Part shown: positions 23,165 to 34,099 of the stretch, one piece after another
Layout of the letters: each line of letters begins with the position of its first letter
Position numbering within the stretch: position 1 is the first letter of the stretch
The notes under the pieces: model-generated
Told to the model about the DNA's origin: nothing
Databases searched by the model: none
What the model saw: only the letters and a program-made list of their open reading frames with translations
Position numbers and translations under genes: made by a program
Assembly (NCBI GenBank): GCA_963921825.1
Contig: OY997596.1
Coordinates: forward strand, 1,865,001-1,929,000
DNA from: Erodium maritimum
Lineage: Eukaryota; Streptophyta; Magnoliopsida; Geraniales; Geraniaceae
Length of the DNA stretch: 64,000 nt
Direction: 5' to 3'

Positions 23165-23860
23165 TCTGAATGTCACATAAGGTCATGAATTTCAGGGGTC
23201 AACCCAGCAAGATGCTCGTTGTTGTCCAGTAAACTGCATATGACAAGAACCAAATTCATATAAGAACACAAAACCAAAAAAAATGGCACTATGAAAAATG
23301 TTCTGATACCGGTAATATATTTACTTATTAAATCACTTCAGTTTTATTTTAAAAATCACTTTAATTTCATTTTTAAAAAATTATTTAAAAAATCACTGAG
23401 GGCATTTTCGTCATTTTAGCTGACGGCTTGGACTATTTGTTATATAACTAAACATTTGAGTAGGTATCAGTTAAAAAAAAAACTTTATGATAGGTATCAG
23501 TTAAACGCTATAAATTTATGATAAGTATTTGTAGTTTACCCGACAAATTATTCCCAAGCTCTGAAGTAGTCCACTGAAATTATTGTACCCTGAATCCAGC
23601 GCCTCAAGCTCTGGGAGCTCTCTAATCTCTTCAGGTATGTTTCTGTCACAACTCACAAACCCATGATTTTCCTTCTTTGTATCTTCCTCTACGTCAACGG
23701 TATACTCATTAGAGGAATCCTCCAGGTTCTTCAAATTAGTGAGTTTTACACGATAAAAATTCACAAGAACATAGTTTCTTTGCTCAAATTGTTCCGCAAA
23801 GCCCTAGAATCAAATGAAATGGCACAATCCAGAAGCACCATACGTTCTTAGAGCTCGGTT
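23165..23860 (-). pseudogene. LRR receptor-like kinase fragments
   Basis: On the minus strand 23644-23548 reads IPEEIRELPELEALDSGYNN and then FSGLL. About 23240-23170 reads LLDNNEHLAGLTPEIHDL. Both match consecutive leucine-rich repeats of plant LRR receptor-like kinases in the group containing Arabidopsis At5g45840. They are separated by an inserted repeat arm (23300-23541). No kinase domain is present nearby, and the coding frame upstream is interrupted. This is a broken scrap of a host gene. Confidence 0.6.
23300..23541 (-). mobile_element. Mutator-type terminal arm inserted in the LRR fragment
   Basis: The right edge reads GTATTTGTAGTTTACCC, the reverse complement of the start of the arm at 28740 (GGGTAAACTACAAATAC), and shares GGGTAAACT with MULE-1. 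Repeated TAGGTATCAGTTAAA blocks precede it. A left partner and target duplication were not identified. Confidence 0.45.
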
Positions 23861-24946
23861 ACAGAGGGAAAATGACTGCGACTGGGCCTTGCTCTATAAG
23901 GAACCAACCTATTAACAGTAAATCCTACAAAAGACTTCGTTTCGTCCACACAAAGACACTAACTCTGAGTTGTAAAATTCTGAAATATTATTGATGATAC
24001 TTGATATTTTTGATGTTTCAATACAATGAGAGCATCCTTTTATATAGGGATTACCTCTATACTAAATAGGAGATACTAATACTAAACAAGGAAACCTAAC
24101 TTAGCTAGTAATAGGAAATACTTGTAACTAGAAATAAACAAAACTCTAACATGACTACACAACCTAATTACCGGAGACACGCTTGAGAGCCCTAAATTTC
24201 CAAGTGAAATTGAAGTTCTGAAAGGTGGTCGATTGAGTGCAATTGAATTGAAATTGAAGAGTGATGATCGATTTACTTACTTGTTGCTGAGAAACAGCAT
24301 AGTTGGTCGTCAGACAAATCATGCATATCCGTTCAGAGAAGAGGTTCAAAATTTGCAGAATATGGCGCCATGTCAGCTGCCAGAGATTCTCCTTTATATT
24401 AGTCTACAGAATTGCTTCTCAAAACATAACTTGCAATTCCCGTACCTTTCAGAAGCCCTTCACCTTCCTGCTGAATAATAGACTTCGTAGACAAAAACTG
24501 TCCACAGTGTGATGAACAGACTTCCAAAATAGCTCTTTATAGAAACTTACTTGAGGTCAAACTTTACTTCCAACCTTTTATTTAAAAATTCTACGGAACA
24601 GAAATCAATTAAAGATGTGTTAAGAGGGCATGCCCTTCTCACATGAAAATTTCCACAGTATAAAGAATAAAAATAATATTTTAACCCTTCTCATTCATGC
24701 TATCTAATTCACAGTACAAATAGTTAAAATGCATTTTACTCGTATACTTTCAATTATTTATTACCAATCTTAGCACATCTATAGTACCTCCATCTATAAT
24801 GTAAAAATAAAAATGCCAAGAACATCTGAGCTATGAAATTTCGAACATTAAAGATATATCAAACAGAGTACCAAAAATAAAAACTAAAATTAAATCACCT
24901 GGAAAATTCAACCTTTAAAAATATATTAATGATAGAAGAACGAGTT
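23861..24946. other. Spacer downstream of the mTERF gene, no gene supported
   Basis: Several frames of 60-80 codons occur (24164-24512) but none has a recognisable domain. The part from about 24600 to 24946 is AT-rich and probably contains the mTERF 3' UTR. Confidence 0.35.
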
Positions 24947-26524
24947 TCATGTAAGTGACAAAGTGCTTCTATAAAGTACTTCATGATCACTCTCCTCTTC
25001 TTCCTCATCTGATACAATCTCACTCCCTGGAAGCTCTAACCTCCCGCCCATGCAAAATAACGGTCCTGTACTCTCTGTTTCCATGTAATCACCTTGCAAC
25101 CTCTCCTCAAATCTCTGGTCACTACAGTTGAGGAAATAGTTGAGCGAATACCGAATCCCCTTACTCTGTAGTTTCTGGTACCTGGGTTTTATCCTAGACT
25201 CCAGGCTATATGTAAAATACTCCGGGAACTCCACAAGTTCTTTCAGAGGCCTACCCATCTCGGTCTTGTAGAAATAATAACTGTTCTTCATAAGAGTAAT
25301 TTGCGCGAGCAGAAGCTGAGGACATTTCACAATCATCCTCCCTACATCCCCGGATGGAATGCCACGTCCAAGAAGAAACTCAACTGGTTTCATTATTACA
25401 TGCTGGTCAAGGCTCACTATATGCGGCATTTTCTCTATCACTTGAGCAAACCCGTCCGGATCAACCTTGAGCTTCAAATTAAAGAAGTATTGTTGTGAAG
25501 ACATTTTGGATTTCAATGGGAGACCAAGGATAGGAGGGTACTGGGCAGTAACTTGAGCAAGAACTTCCTTCCTGATCCCGAAGCTAATTAAGCAGTTAAC
25601 ATTAGGTTTTACAGTCTCTTCAAGATCATACCCGAGTATATAAGGTCGCTTCTCCAACATCCTCGCCAAGATTTTCTTTGGCAAACCCAAAGATACCAAA
25701 TAATCAACAAGTGGTTTAATCACTGTCCCAACTCTCATGCCTAAAAAGTAAGGGTATTGTGTCACCATTGGGCCGATATCTCTAGGACTAACACCTATAC
25801 TAACAAGATAAGCTACAGAAGTACTCATAGTTCCATCGAGCTTGAACCCGAGAAGCTCTGGATACTTATGCAAGACATACCCGATATCCTGCTTCTCCAC
25901 ATCAAGCCCACGAAGAAACTTAACAACAGGTACAAGCTCAACCACCACACTGGAATGCAGAACTTGTGGATACTTGTTAATGAATTCCCCAAGCCTGGAC
26001 CTCTGAATCCCAATCTTCTCCAAATAACCCAAAACAGGTATCACATTTTTACGAACACTACAAGCAAGCATTAACGGGTACTCATTCATATCATCAATAG
26101 TCAATCCCACTTTCTGTAAGAACTCAACTCTTTCCCTCATGACCTCAATAGTGGAGGGAAGCTCCACCTCCTCCAACTCATCCGTAATAACGCCTAAACT
26201 CTTGAGGTAATCACAGATTATAACCCGCGAAACAAGCTTCTCCTTACGGCCCTGGAGTACACCCCATGTCACAGAAGGCATTTCATACTCAGAAAATTTT
26301 GAGGAGTTGCTTGAAAATGCACGATACCCTAAAACCCTGAGAGGGTTTTGGATTTGGGGCATTTGAGAAATTGGGGTTTCACTAAATTCAACTGGGTTCG
26401 CCGATTGAGACGAAAAAGCAATAACCCCTAAAACCCTAGTGAGGTTTAGCGATTTGGGCGATTGAGGGAGCTGATTCGAGATGATGATGAAGGTTTTTCT
26501 TATCCTTAACAGTGAGGAACTCAT
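24947..26524 (-). CDS. MTERF4: Organellar mTERF protein, MTERF4/BSM/RUG2 type
   Basis: One uninterrupted exon encodes 525 aa. After a serine/arginine-rich N-terminus fitting an organelle transit peptide come about nine mTERF repeats (residues about 130-430), each a three-helix unit with the typical proline motif, for example INKYPQVLHSS, LHKYPELLGFKL, VTQYPYFLGMRV, LEKRPYILGYDL and IEKMPHIVSL. The C-terminus has ESTGPLFCMGGRLELPG and an acidic DEEEEESDHEVLYR tail. From memory, this tail is shared with Arabidopsis BELAYA SMERT/RUGOSA2 (MTERF4), which has a similar length. Such proteins bind organellar nucleic acid; MTERF4 relatives act in chloroplast RNA processing. The gene looks intact. The assignment to MTERF4 rests on remembered similarity. 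Confidence 0.9.
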   Translation of the reverse strand: MSSSLLRIRKTFIIISNQLPQSPKSLNLTRVLGVIAFSSQSANPVEFSETPISQMPQIQNPLRVLGYRAFSSNSSKFSEYEMPSVTWGVLQGRKEKLVSRVIICDYLKSLGVITDELEEVELPSTIEVMRERVEFLQKVGLTIDDMNEYPLMLACSVRKNVIPVLGYLEKIGIQRSRLGEFINKYPQVLHSSVVVELVPVVKFLRGLDVEKQDIGYVLHKYPELLGFKLDGTMSTSVAYLVSIGVSPRDIGPMVTQYPYFLGMRVGTVIKPLVDYLVSLGLPKKILARMLEKRPYILGYDLEETVKPNVNCLISFGIRKEVLAQVTAQYPPILGLPLKSKMSSQQYFFNLKLKVDPDGFAQVIEKMPHIVSLDQHVIMKPVEFLLGRGIPSGDVGRMIVKCPQLLLAQITLMKNSYYFYKTEMGRPLKELVEFPEYFTYSLESRIKPRYQKLQSKGIRYSLNYFLNCSDQRFEERLQGDYMETESTGPLFCMGGRLELPGSEIVSDEEEEESDHEVLYRSTLSLT

Positions 26525-26867
26525 TGCAGGAACGGATTGGGAGGTGATGAGGGGTGATTAGTTGTTTGAGGGATTCAAATCAAAGAGATTGAGGATATGA
26601 ATTTATGGGTCGATTTTGTTTCTGGATCTTCAAGCTGAAAGTAAGATGTGTAGAGAATTACCTGATGAAGATGGAAGATGAAGAAGAGAGCATTGTTGCT
26701 GGTCGAGTTTGAGAGTACGGAGCAGATTTTCCAACCATTACGAACCTTCTTGTCAATATTGTGTTTGTGTTTTTACGAAGGAAGAGGAACTGCAGATAGC
26801 GCAATAGAAGGGGTATTTTCGGCATTAATCCTTAGGTTATGATAAATGAAAATGAATGTGGATAAAA
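26525..26867. other. mTERF 5' leader and promoter side
   Basis: On the minus strand this region lies directly upstream of the start codon. A donor-like CAG|GTAATT near 26660 hints at an intron in the 5' UTR, but a matching acceptor before the ATG is not clear. No TATA box could be chosen. Confidence 0.35.
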
Positions 26868-27655
26868 TATCGAAATTTACCTTTAATTATTGTCGAACAT
26901 TGTATTACTCAACGTTTCAAAATTACAAATGCATTGTCCTAAGTATTGGTCACGTGATTCTGATTGGGAAAAATGAACGGAATATATATTCCGCTACCTC
27001 ATGTGTAATTTAATGGATAATAAAATGACAATTTTACCCTTATTTATTTGACTTTTATTCATTTTTATAAAAAAAGGTCATTTCCTAACCCAGTTAGAAA
27101 TGTCATTCTCACATCTTAATCGTGTTCTACCTTTTGTGACAGATTCTAACACAAAAGTAGTATTTTGTTACAAATCCTAACATGAAAGTGGTATTTTTGT
27201 TATAAAAAATAACATAAAGGTGGTATTTTGTTACAAATCCTAGAACCTTTTTTCATAATTATTTTACACGTGATTGATACTTTTTGTAAATGTGTACCAC
27301 ATTTGTGTTAAAATCTGTCACAAAAGGTGGATTACAGTTAGGATGTAGGAATGACCCTTCGAACTGGGCTAGCAATCGACGTTATCCCTACATTTTATAA
27401 GGAACAGTATCATTGTACTCTTGTTATTGATCCTTATAAAATGTATAGAGGTCAAATAATTATGAGAAAGTTCGCGTTTTACCATCCATTAAATGACACA
27501 TGAAGTCATATGACTAACAAAATGGAATATTTCGTCTATTTTTATTAACAAAATTGTGTGACCAATATTTAAGGTAATGTATTTGTGACTTTGAAACGTT
27601 GAGTAGTGTAATGTTCGTGATCAATATTTAAGAGTAAGTTTCGATATTTAACCTA
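26868..27655. mobile_element. Long inverted-repeat DNA element, interrupted by a MITE
   Basis: The left end (GGATAAAATATCGAAATTTAC) and the right end, reversed (GGTTAAATATCGAAACTTAC), start inverted arms of about 200 bp that share ACTCAACGTTTCAAA and CATTTAATGGAT. A second inverted-repeat element (27089-27368) sits between the arms, and a smaller palindrome near 27386-27452 (ATTTTATAAGGA / TCCTTATAAAAT) lies beside it. No coding capacity. Flanks AATGAATGT and AATAAATAT agree at 7 of 9 positions, a possible worn target duplication. Confidence 0.55.
27089..27368. mobile_element. MITE nested in the 26868-27655 element
   Basis: Terminal inverted repeats of about 65 bp begin CCCAGTTAGAAATGTCATTC on the left and CCCAGTTCGAAGGGTCATTC on the right (reversed). 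Both arms contain CACCTTTTGTGACAGATT or a one-base variant and then repeated AACACAAAAGTGGTA-like blocks. A short duplication CTA on each side is possible but too short to be certain. Confidence 0.65.
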
Positions 27656-28739
27656 ATAAATATTAATGGGTAATTGATACAATTTAAGATATATCATATT
27701 TCAGTTGTTTCAATTACTTGGCCAATTGTTTTTATCTAAAAATGCATAAAATCACTTTATTATATAAAAAATGAATTATTTTTTTTATAATTCATAGTCA
27801 CATAATTTAACAAAAGTTAACTTTCATCTTGAAATGATTCTTACATAATTCTTAATTGTTCTCTCTTTCTGTTGTCTTAATAGCAAACCTATCGTCACTT
27901 TGTTTGTCGTTACCTTAATTTAGTGCATCTACAGTGTCTCTCTAGCTTATTGGCTCTTCTTCTATGCTCTCTCATGAAATTTGTTAGGCCAGAACCAGGT
28001 AGGAATGGAACACGATAAACAAACTGAAACGTAGCTTGATGGTTAAAGTCCTCTACTAATTCCTATTGACCCGAGTTCAATAGGATCTTTGATAAAACCA
28101 AGATATTTTGTGAGATTCAAATCTTGTACCTCATGTATGAATGAAGTAGCGTTACCAATGAGTTAATCATGTTTCTGTTTTTTTTTCTTTGTTGTTGCTA
28201 TCTATATATAATATATTACGAATGCAAAAAAAAAAACCGAAATACCTCGTCGGCCAAATAAAAGTTTAGAGCATTTCATTTCTCCATATGAACCAACTCA
28301 TCAATGGTATTCATGTATATAAAGAAAGCTTCGCGGTATAATCTTATTAAGCTTTGTTAGGAATTTATGATCAGTCTAAGTTTTGATTAAAATACTTTTT
28401 GTAGATCCATTTCGGTTATAACCAAACATGTGTGTCTATCGACGGTTAAAAATTAACATGTTATAAGGTTCAGTTGGACCGTTCAATTCGGGACGAACTT
28501 GATTCATCGGGGTGGAAAGAAACTCTTCCTTGGTTCGAAATTCTAAGTCTTTTCGGAGCAGTAGTGACTTTGTGAGAGTTTTGTCAATGGTAGAAAAGTA
28601 AAAGTATAACGTTTCAACGTCATGGACTAACCAGGATTTCTGTTGGAAAATTATTAGGAACCTCTGAATCTTTTGAATGTGTTGGGACCTACTTAGTTGA
28701 AATAAATCTCGTTCGAAATTTATGTTTACATTCTGAATT
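27656..28739. other. AT-rich spacer, no gene recognised
   Basis: A minus frame of 143 codons (28436-28867) has no recognisable domain and overlaps the Mutator-type arm, so I do not call it. The rest is AT-rich. Confidence 0.35.
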
Positions 28740-28916
28740 GGGTAAACTACAAATACATACCCCAAACTTGTCATGATTAACTGATACATACCCTCATGTT
28801 TTTTAAACCGATGCATACTCAAATGTTCCGAAATATAACGCAAAGCCCATGCCGTCTGATTTTCCATCCATTTTCTGTTAGTTTTTCAAAAATACCCACA
28901 ATACCTTTAACCCTAA
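28740..28916 (+). mobile_element. Mutator-type terminal arm beside the F3H fragment
   Basis: Begins GGGTAAACTACAAATACATA and contains repeated CATACCC-type blocks. The outermost bases match, in reverse, the arm ending at 23541. The flavanone 3-hydroxylase fragment begins immediately after it. The opposite arm was not found; LTR-type sequence occupies the space beyond 29759. Confidence 0.5.
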
Positions 28917-29640
28917 ATGAAACTCAACGCAGGCCTCAATGTCACCGCCAAACTCCTCTTCAATGGCCTCACCGCCCTCGCCGGCGACAAGACTCTCCAG
29001 TCCAGCTTCGTCCGCGACAAGGACGAGCGCCCCAAGGTTGCCTACAACCACTTCAGCAACGAAATCCCCATCATTTCCCTAGACGACATTGACGATGTTG
29101 ACGGGCGCAGGGCCGACATTTGCCGCAAGATCGTCGACGCTTGCGAGGACCGGGGGATTTTCCAGGTTGTCGACCACGGCGTCGACGCCGGCCTCATCTC
29201 CGCCATGACCACCCTCGCGCGCGACTTCTTCGCCCTGCCTCCCGAGGAAAAGCTCCGGTTTGACATGTCTGGGGCAAGAAATGAAGATTCATCGTGTCTA
29301 GCCACTTACAAGTAGGACTCTTCCTAACCTCAATCCAAAATGCTCTTTAATTTCAATTTTCAAGTGTTATCGGAGTTGTACGCAGGGGGAAGCAGTGCAG
29401 GATTGGAAGGAGATAGTGACCTACTTTTCATACCATGTGCGGAACCGGGACTACTCGCGGTGGCCGGACAAGCCGGAGGGGTGGAAGTCGGTGACGGAAG
29501 GGTACATCGAGAAGCTGATGGGGCTGGCTTGCAAGCTGCTGGAGGTGTTGTCGGAGGCCATGGGATTGGACAAGGAGGCGATGACCAAGGCCTGCGTTGA
29601 CATGGACCAGAAAGTGGTGGTCATTGAATTGGGTTTATTC
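28917..29640 (+). pseudogene. Flavanone 3-hydroxylase (F3H) fragment, 3'-truncated
   Basis: The first exon (28917-29314) encodes [43 protein letters not shown] and [13 protein letters not shown], an unmistakable N-terminal half of F3H, a 2-oxoglutarate/Fe(II) dioxygenase of flavonoid synthesis. A short intron (29315-29389, acceptor ACGCAG) is kept, then exon 2 reads [15 protein letters not shown] to [11 protein letters not shown] and stops matching at about 29625. The half with the iron-binding His-x-Asp...His and the 2-oxoglutarate Arg-x-Ser is absent. Near 29274 one G of a G-run is missing, which shifts the frame, a following GGA codon is TGA, and the conserved ACEDWGIFQ has Arg for Trp. 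It cannot make the enzyme. The preserved intron excludes a processed copy. Confidence 0.88.
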
Positions 29641-29758
29641 ATTGAATTGGGTGGATTTGGTGGCATGAGCTGATGGCGTTTAGGGTTGGCAGAGGAAAGA
29701 GGGGGAGGAGAGAGAGGGCGGCAGAGGAAGGAGTGGGAGGAGAGAGAGGGTTTAGGAT

Positions 29759-31888
29759 TGTCACGCCTCAAATCCGGTTTTGACCGGACTCGAGACGTGA
29801 CTTAAGGAGAAAGCAGTTATAATAATAAAAGACGTAAAACCAACAAATACTCCAACTTTAATTCAACAAAAAAGTCTCCAAATCACCACTTATAAAACAA
29901 TCCTCCAACAAAAGGGTTTACAAATACCATAATAATTCTTTAACAAAAGTTCACGACTACAAAACAAAGACCAACATCTCTGAGCACCCGGACCCTAGAA
30001 GCTCCCGAGCCTTGAGTCCACTAGTCATCACGCGAACCTGTAAAACAGTCATAAACATATAGGGATGAGCTTACGCTCAGTAGGGAAAATGCATAACCAG
30101 GTTACCCCTTTTGTTCAACACTATGACTTCACAAGTTTAGTTCAAATCTCAAATACGAAGAACTTTAACACTTTCAATGAGTCAACAATAATCATAGAAA
30201 AATAAGGGAATCAATGCATTTCTTAAATAATCAATGAAGGATAGGGTGTTCAATTAATGCCGTGGGACATGAAGTCGCCACCCTCCGATCCACAATACTC
30301 GTTGTGTCATGTCGGATTTTCCCTCGGTCCAGAGGAGACGCATGACATCACAAAGACGTTTAACGTCGGGAATACCAGTAACAACCCCTGAGGGCGCTTA
30401 TCGTCGGGATTCCCGGAAACGCCTCCAAAGGACCATATGTCATAGGGAACCAAGGTAATACTCCCGCAGGACGCATACACTTGGGTGAAATAACAAGAAA
30501 TCAGTCCCCGCAGGGTAAACCGTCCAATTGCCCCGCAGGGTCCAATATCCAATGCCCGCAGGCCCAATAACCATCGCCGCGTAAGGTCCATAACCATCGC
30601 CCGCAGGCTCAATAACCAATGCCCCGCAGGGTCCATAACCATTGCCCGCATGCTCAATAACCAATGCCCCGCAAGGTCCATAACCGTTGCCCGCAGGCTC
30701 ATTAACCAATGCCCCGTACTCGCTCATGTAAGACAACCTCGACACGGGAAACACTCCGTCAGTTCAGCAATCGCTACGGTTCACAACCTCACTCACCCAA
30801 ATACCCGATCATGAAGGGAAACCTCAAGACGGAAAACTCACGCTCTCAACTGAGCACACACCATTGCTCACTCTATTAGAGCCTAATTTAAAATAATGCG
30901 AAGCGGAAAGCTCAACAACAATCCAACCGTTCACCGGCCCACGGCCTCTACAACCCACACCGCGAACACAACCCGTAAAACCAACGCTCAAACACACGAA
31001 CAAGAACCGAGTCACTCAACCACAAACCTACGCGCACAACGAAACTACCCTTTTTTTTCTTTTTTTTTTGAAAACCTACTGGACCGGTCCGGCAGGTGGG
31101 CCGGACCCTATGGCATTCCGGGCCGCCATGTCAACCGTACCGGGCTGGCTGCCGGGTCGGCACGCCACCCTTGCCATATTGGCTGCCGGGCCGGCATGCC
31201 AGCCGGTCCATGCTGGCTGCTGGATCCGACCAGCGTGGCCCTCCTGGTCTCGGACCAGGTCGGCCCGTGGTCCGTCCCGTAGCCACGACCGTCTCGCCCC
31301 TAATTGCCCGTCACGTCGATCCTAGGACACCCGCATCCTACCCGTCTCTTGGCGACCCGCACACTTGTGCGTCGCAGACAATTAACCACCAAAAAGCCGA
31401 AGCACGTACCACAAAACCCGACTAAACCACAAACACAAGCCCAACCGGCCAAACACCCATAACAACAATAACGACGACACCCGCCCACTGGGCCAACCAA
31501 AATCAAACAGCACCCACCGGGCCAATAAAAGTCAAACACAAACGCCCACGGCGTCAAACAACCTCAAAACAATCAAATTTTGTAAAGCCTTCTCCACTTC
31601 ATTTTTAAAACCTCAACCTTGACATCCCGCAGTTACAACCCGGTCCAGGCGTCCCCGAACTACGTTGTACCGACTTGATATCAGCACCGTCACGTTCGAC
31701 TACAGGAGCGCTCCTGAGTCGACCCGTGACAGTTTAAAAACAGTTCACGCAATCACACACAATCAGTATGCCAGTAACAAAATACTGTAACATACGCACA
31801 AACAAAAACAAGACTCAGGACATGACGGGTCTACACTGACTCGACTCTCCCACCTAATTGACGGACCGTCCGAGGTTTGAAACCTCGA
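29759..31888 (-). mobile_element. LTR-retrotransposon fossil: LTR end plus internal-like sequence
   Basis: The left edge TGTCACGCCTC is the reverse of an LTR 3' end (GGCGTGACA). The adjoining 300 bp matches, in reverse, the last 300 bp of the solo LTR at 34930-37560 (shared blocks GAGCTCCCGAGC-like, CACCCGGA, CGTCTCGAGTCCGGTCAAAAC), so the two are one LTR family. Further right it grades into GC-rich sequence without a recognisable gag or pol domain, next to the primer-binding site at 31889. It inserted just beyond the F3H fragment. It is broken, and I could not fix its right border. Age: clearly older than the MULEs, by divergence. Confidence 0.6.
30534..30716. repeat. Minisatellite, about 45-bp units
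   Basis: Units alternate GCCCGCAGGCTCAATAACCA and GCCCCGCAGGGTCCATAACC in near-regular order, about four units with substitutions. It lies inside the LTR-type sequence. Confidence 0.75.
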
Positions 31889-31900
31889 GCTCTGATACCA
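31889..31900 (-). other. LTR-retrotransposon primer-binding site
   Basis: TGGTATCAGAGC on the minus strand is the classic primer-binding site complementary to initiator methionine tRNA. It lies three bases inside the LTR end at 31904, which fixes the orientation: the LTR at 31904-34099 is a 5' LTR on the minus strand. Confidence 0.85.
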
Positions 31901-31903
31901 AGC

Positions 31904-34099
31904 TGTCACGCCCCAATTTCAGCGAATCGAACTCGGGACGCGAACTTTTAAAACATGAATACTTAAAACCTGTTTTGAATAAAAGCTTTGACATTTCCAT
32001 TTATTTACCAAAATAATAGTAGTATTTACAATACAAAAACGTCCCAACAAGTGGACAAGGTACACATCCGTCACTAGACTCAACAAAAGTAAAGACCAGA
32101 CTCCGCTCCAAGCTCCATGAACTTCAAGAGCTCACCTAGTCCGTCCCACGAACAGTACCTGATATCAACAGTTTTACAATCAACCTTCGGGCATGGTCAT
32201 ATGCCTCCAGTACTCCTAATATCGATAAGTTCACAATCAACCTCCGGGCATGGTCATATGCCTCTAGTAAAACAATTATCGCTAAGTTCTCTGCTCCTAC
32301 GACACTACTAAGTGTCACATGCCTTTCCAATAATTACTAAGTTCCCGTAACATGCTTTTCTGACAAACGCTACAATCCCGTATCATGCTTTTCTAATAAT
32401 TACCAAGTTCCCGTAGCATGCTTTTCTAATAATTACCAAGTTCCCGTAGCATGCTTTTCTAATAATTACCAAGTTCCCGTAGCATGCTTTTCTAATATTT
32501 AAATAAACCTATTCAACCCACGACACCCCGGTGTCACATGCAATTCTACTGTTAACTTTCCCCAGTCAGGGCCGAGATCCGGCTACTTTTCCCTACCTCG
32601 TGCGTGTTCTCCCAAAAGCCAAACCACGAGCTCCGGTGATGATCTCAGTCACTCACCCAGCTTTCCCTTGCCTCGGTCTGTGGCACGATCTAAAAGAACA
32701 CAATTAAATGCACTTTTAAACTAGTACGAATAAACCGAAAACCATTAAACTCGAAGCCCAAACTTAACCCCGACAATGTCGATCACTCCCAAACTTCCCA
32801 ATTACTCGACATTGTCGATAAGGGACCCGTAAAGGCCCGATTCGCCCGACATGGCGAATCTGCCCGGGTTTTGTTAATTGCCTTCTGGGGCTCCAAAAGC
32901 CCCCGTTTTCGTTTCTACGGTCTTAGAATATTTCAAGGAACCCAACGCACTTAATGGAATCGAATTCCGACTTCCGAGTCAATTAATTAACGTTTAAAGT
33001 TTCTAAAACCCGTTAATTACAACTTCTCCAATTTAATTCCAATTTTCGATTCGGTTTAGGGTAAATGGTCCGGGGAACGTTTTAAACCACACGAACATTA
33101 AAACCCGAGCAACCGAGCACGTGGGCCCCACCCAAGAGGCTTGGCCGTGCCCTAGGGTTCAAGGGGCTCGGCCACCATGGTGGTGGCCGGCCCTAGGTCC
33201 GGCCAGCCACCTCCTATGGTGACCGGCCACCACCTAAGGTGGCCGGAGCTCCTCCCGAGCTCTCGGTCGCCGGAAAACGTGAAATTTACCCTCCAAACAC
33301 CTCTAAAACGTCTCCCACAAACCCCAAAATTTACTACAACCATAACCCATAGTTTCATACAAAACCCTAACTTTCCAAAGTTAACGAAACGAAGATCGGG
33401 TTAGGTCTTACCAACGAGGAAGACGAGGGGAAGACGTTTTCTCCTTGCTTTGAATCGATCCAACGGTTGAATAATCTCCCAAACCCTAGCTTTTAATCTT
33501 CTATCTTCTTCTCCACCTTCTCCTCTCTCTAACTCTCTTCTTCTCTCTAATTTAAACAACTAACAACTAACTAAATTCTATTTTTTTTTCTCTTTAAAAC
33601 ACCACATTCGGCCACCTCTTCTCCTCCACACAATTTCCCCCCAAAACTAACACCACCCAATTAGGACATGTGTCAAGGTGGGTCCCACACCTTTTGGAAA
33701 ATATCTAGTTGATATTTTCCAATCAGTTTTGCGAAAAACGGACGTTTCGGGCCCCGAACGGGCACTTTTCCCAAGAAATTACGAAACTTGACGGGCTACA
33801 AGGAAACGGCTCAACTAAGACCGCTGCGACGACGGCTAAGCTTTTTGGATCCAAAATGGTCCTCGAATGGACCAAAACGTCGCTCGGTTGACTTTTCCAG
33901 CGAAAAGTCAACATTTCCCAAATTGATCAGAAAGTTGCCCTGAGTCCCCTGGAACTCATTTTGGTCAATTAAGGGGTCAACCTAAGTCCGGTATGACCCT
34001 CGAGGTCCAATTCCGGTTCAATTCAGTGTCTACTCAAATTTTTTAAATTTTCCTGTTTTTCGCAGGTTTGACTGGCGTTGACCAGGAGTGGTTATTACA
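31904..34099 (-). mobile_element. 5' LTR of a minus-strand LTR retrotransposon fossil
   Basis: Edges are TGTCACGCC at 31904 and TTATTACA at 34099, so on the minus strand the LTR runs TGTAATAACC...GGCGTGACA, about 2.2 kb. It shares blocks with the solo LTR at 34930 (the GTTGACTTTTCC..AAAGTCAAC palindrome, AAGCTTTTTGG, the CTACTTTTCCCTACCTC box) but is clearly diverged. The primer-binding site and long LTR suggest the Ty3/gypsy group; a Tekay/Del-like lineage is a guess. No matching 3' LTR was found in the window, so the element is incomplete. Confidence 0.65.
32330..32496. repeat. 33-bp tandem repeat inside the LTR
   Basis: Three near-exact units of TAATAATTACCAAGTTCCCG plus TAGCATGCTTTTC (32394-32496), preceded by two diverged units. 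A looser 57-bp duplication (GGGCATGGTCATATGCCTC) lies just left at about 32190-32300. Confidence 0.8.

Noticed and set aside
28436-28867. Minus-strand frame of 143 codons between mTERF and the F3H fragment
   Set aside because: No recognisable domain, AT-rich composition, and overlap with a transposon arm.
28917-29640. Functional flavanone 3-hydroxylase gene
   Set aside because: The catalytic half is missing and the first exon has a frameshift and stop.
29759-34099. A single LTR retrotransposon with two matching LTRs
   Set aside because: The LTR ends at 29759 and 31904 share only their last bases and differ in the adjoining sequence, so they are not a pair from one insertion.
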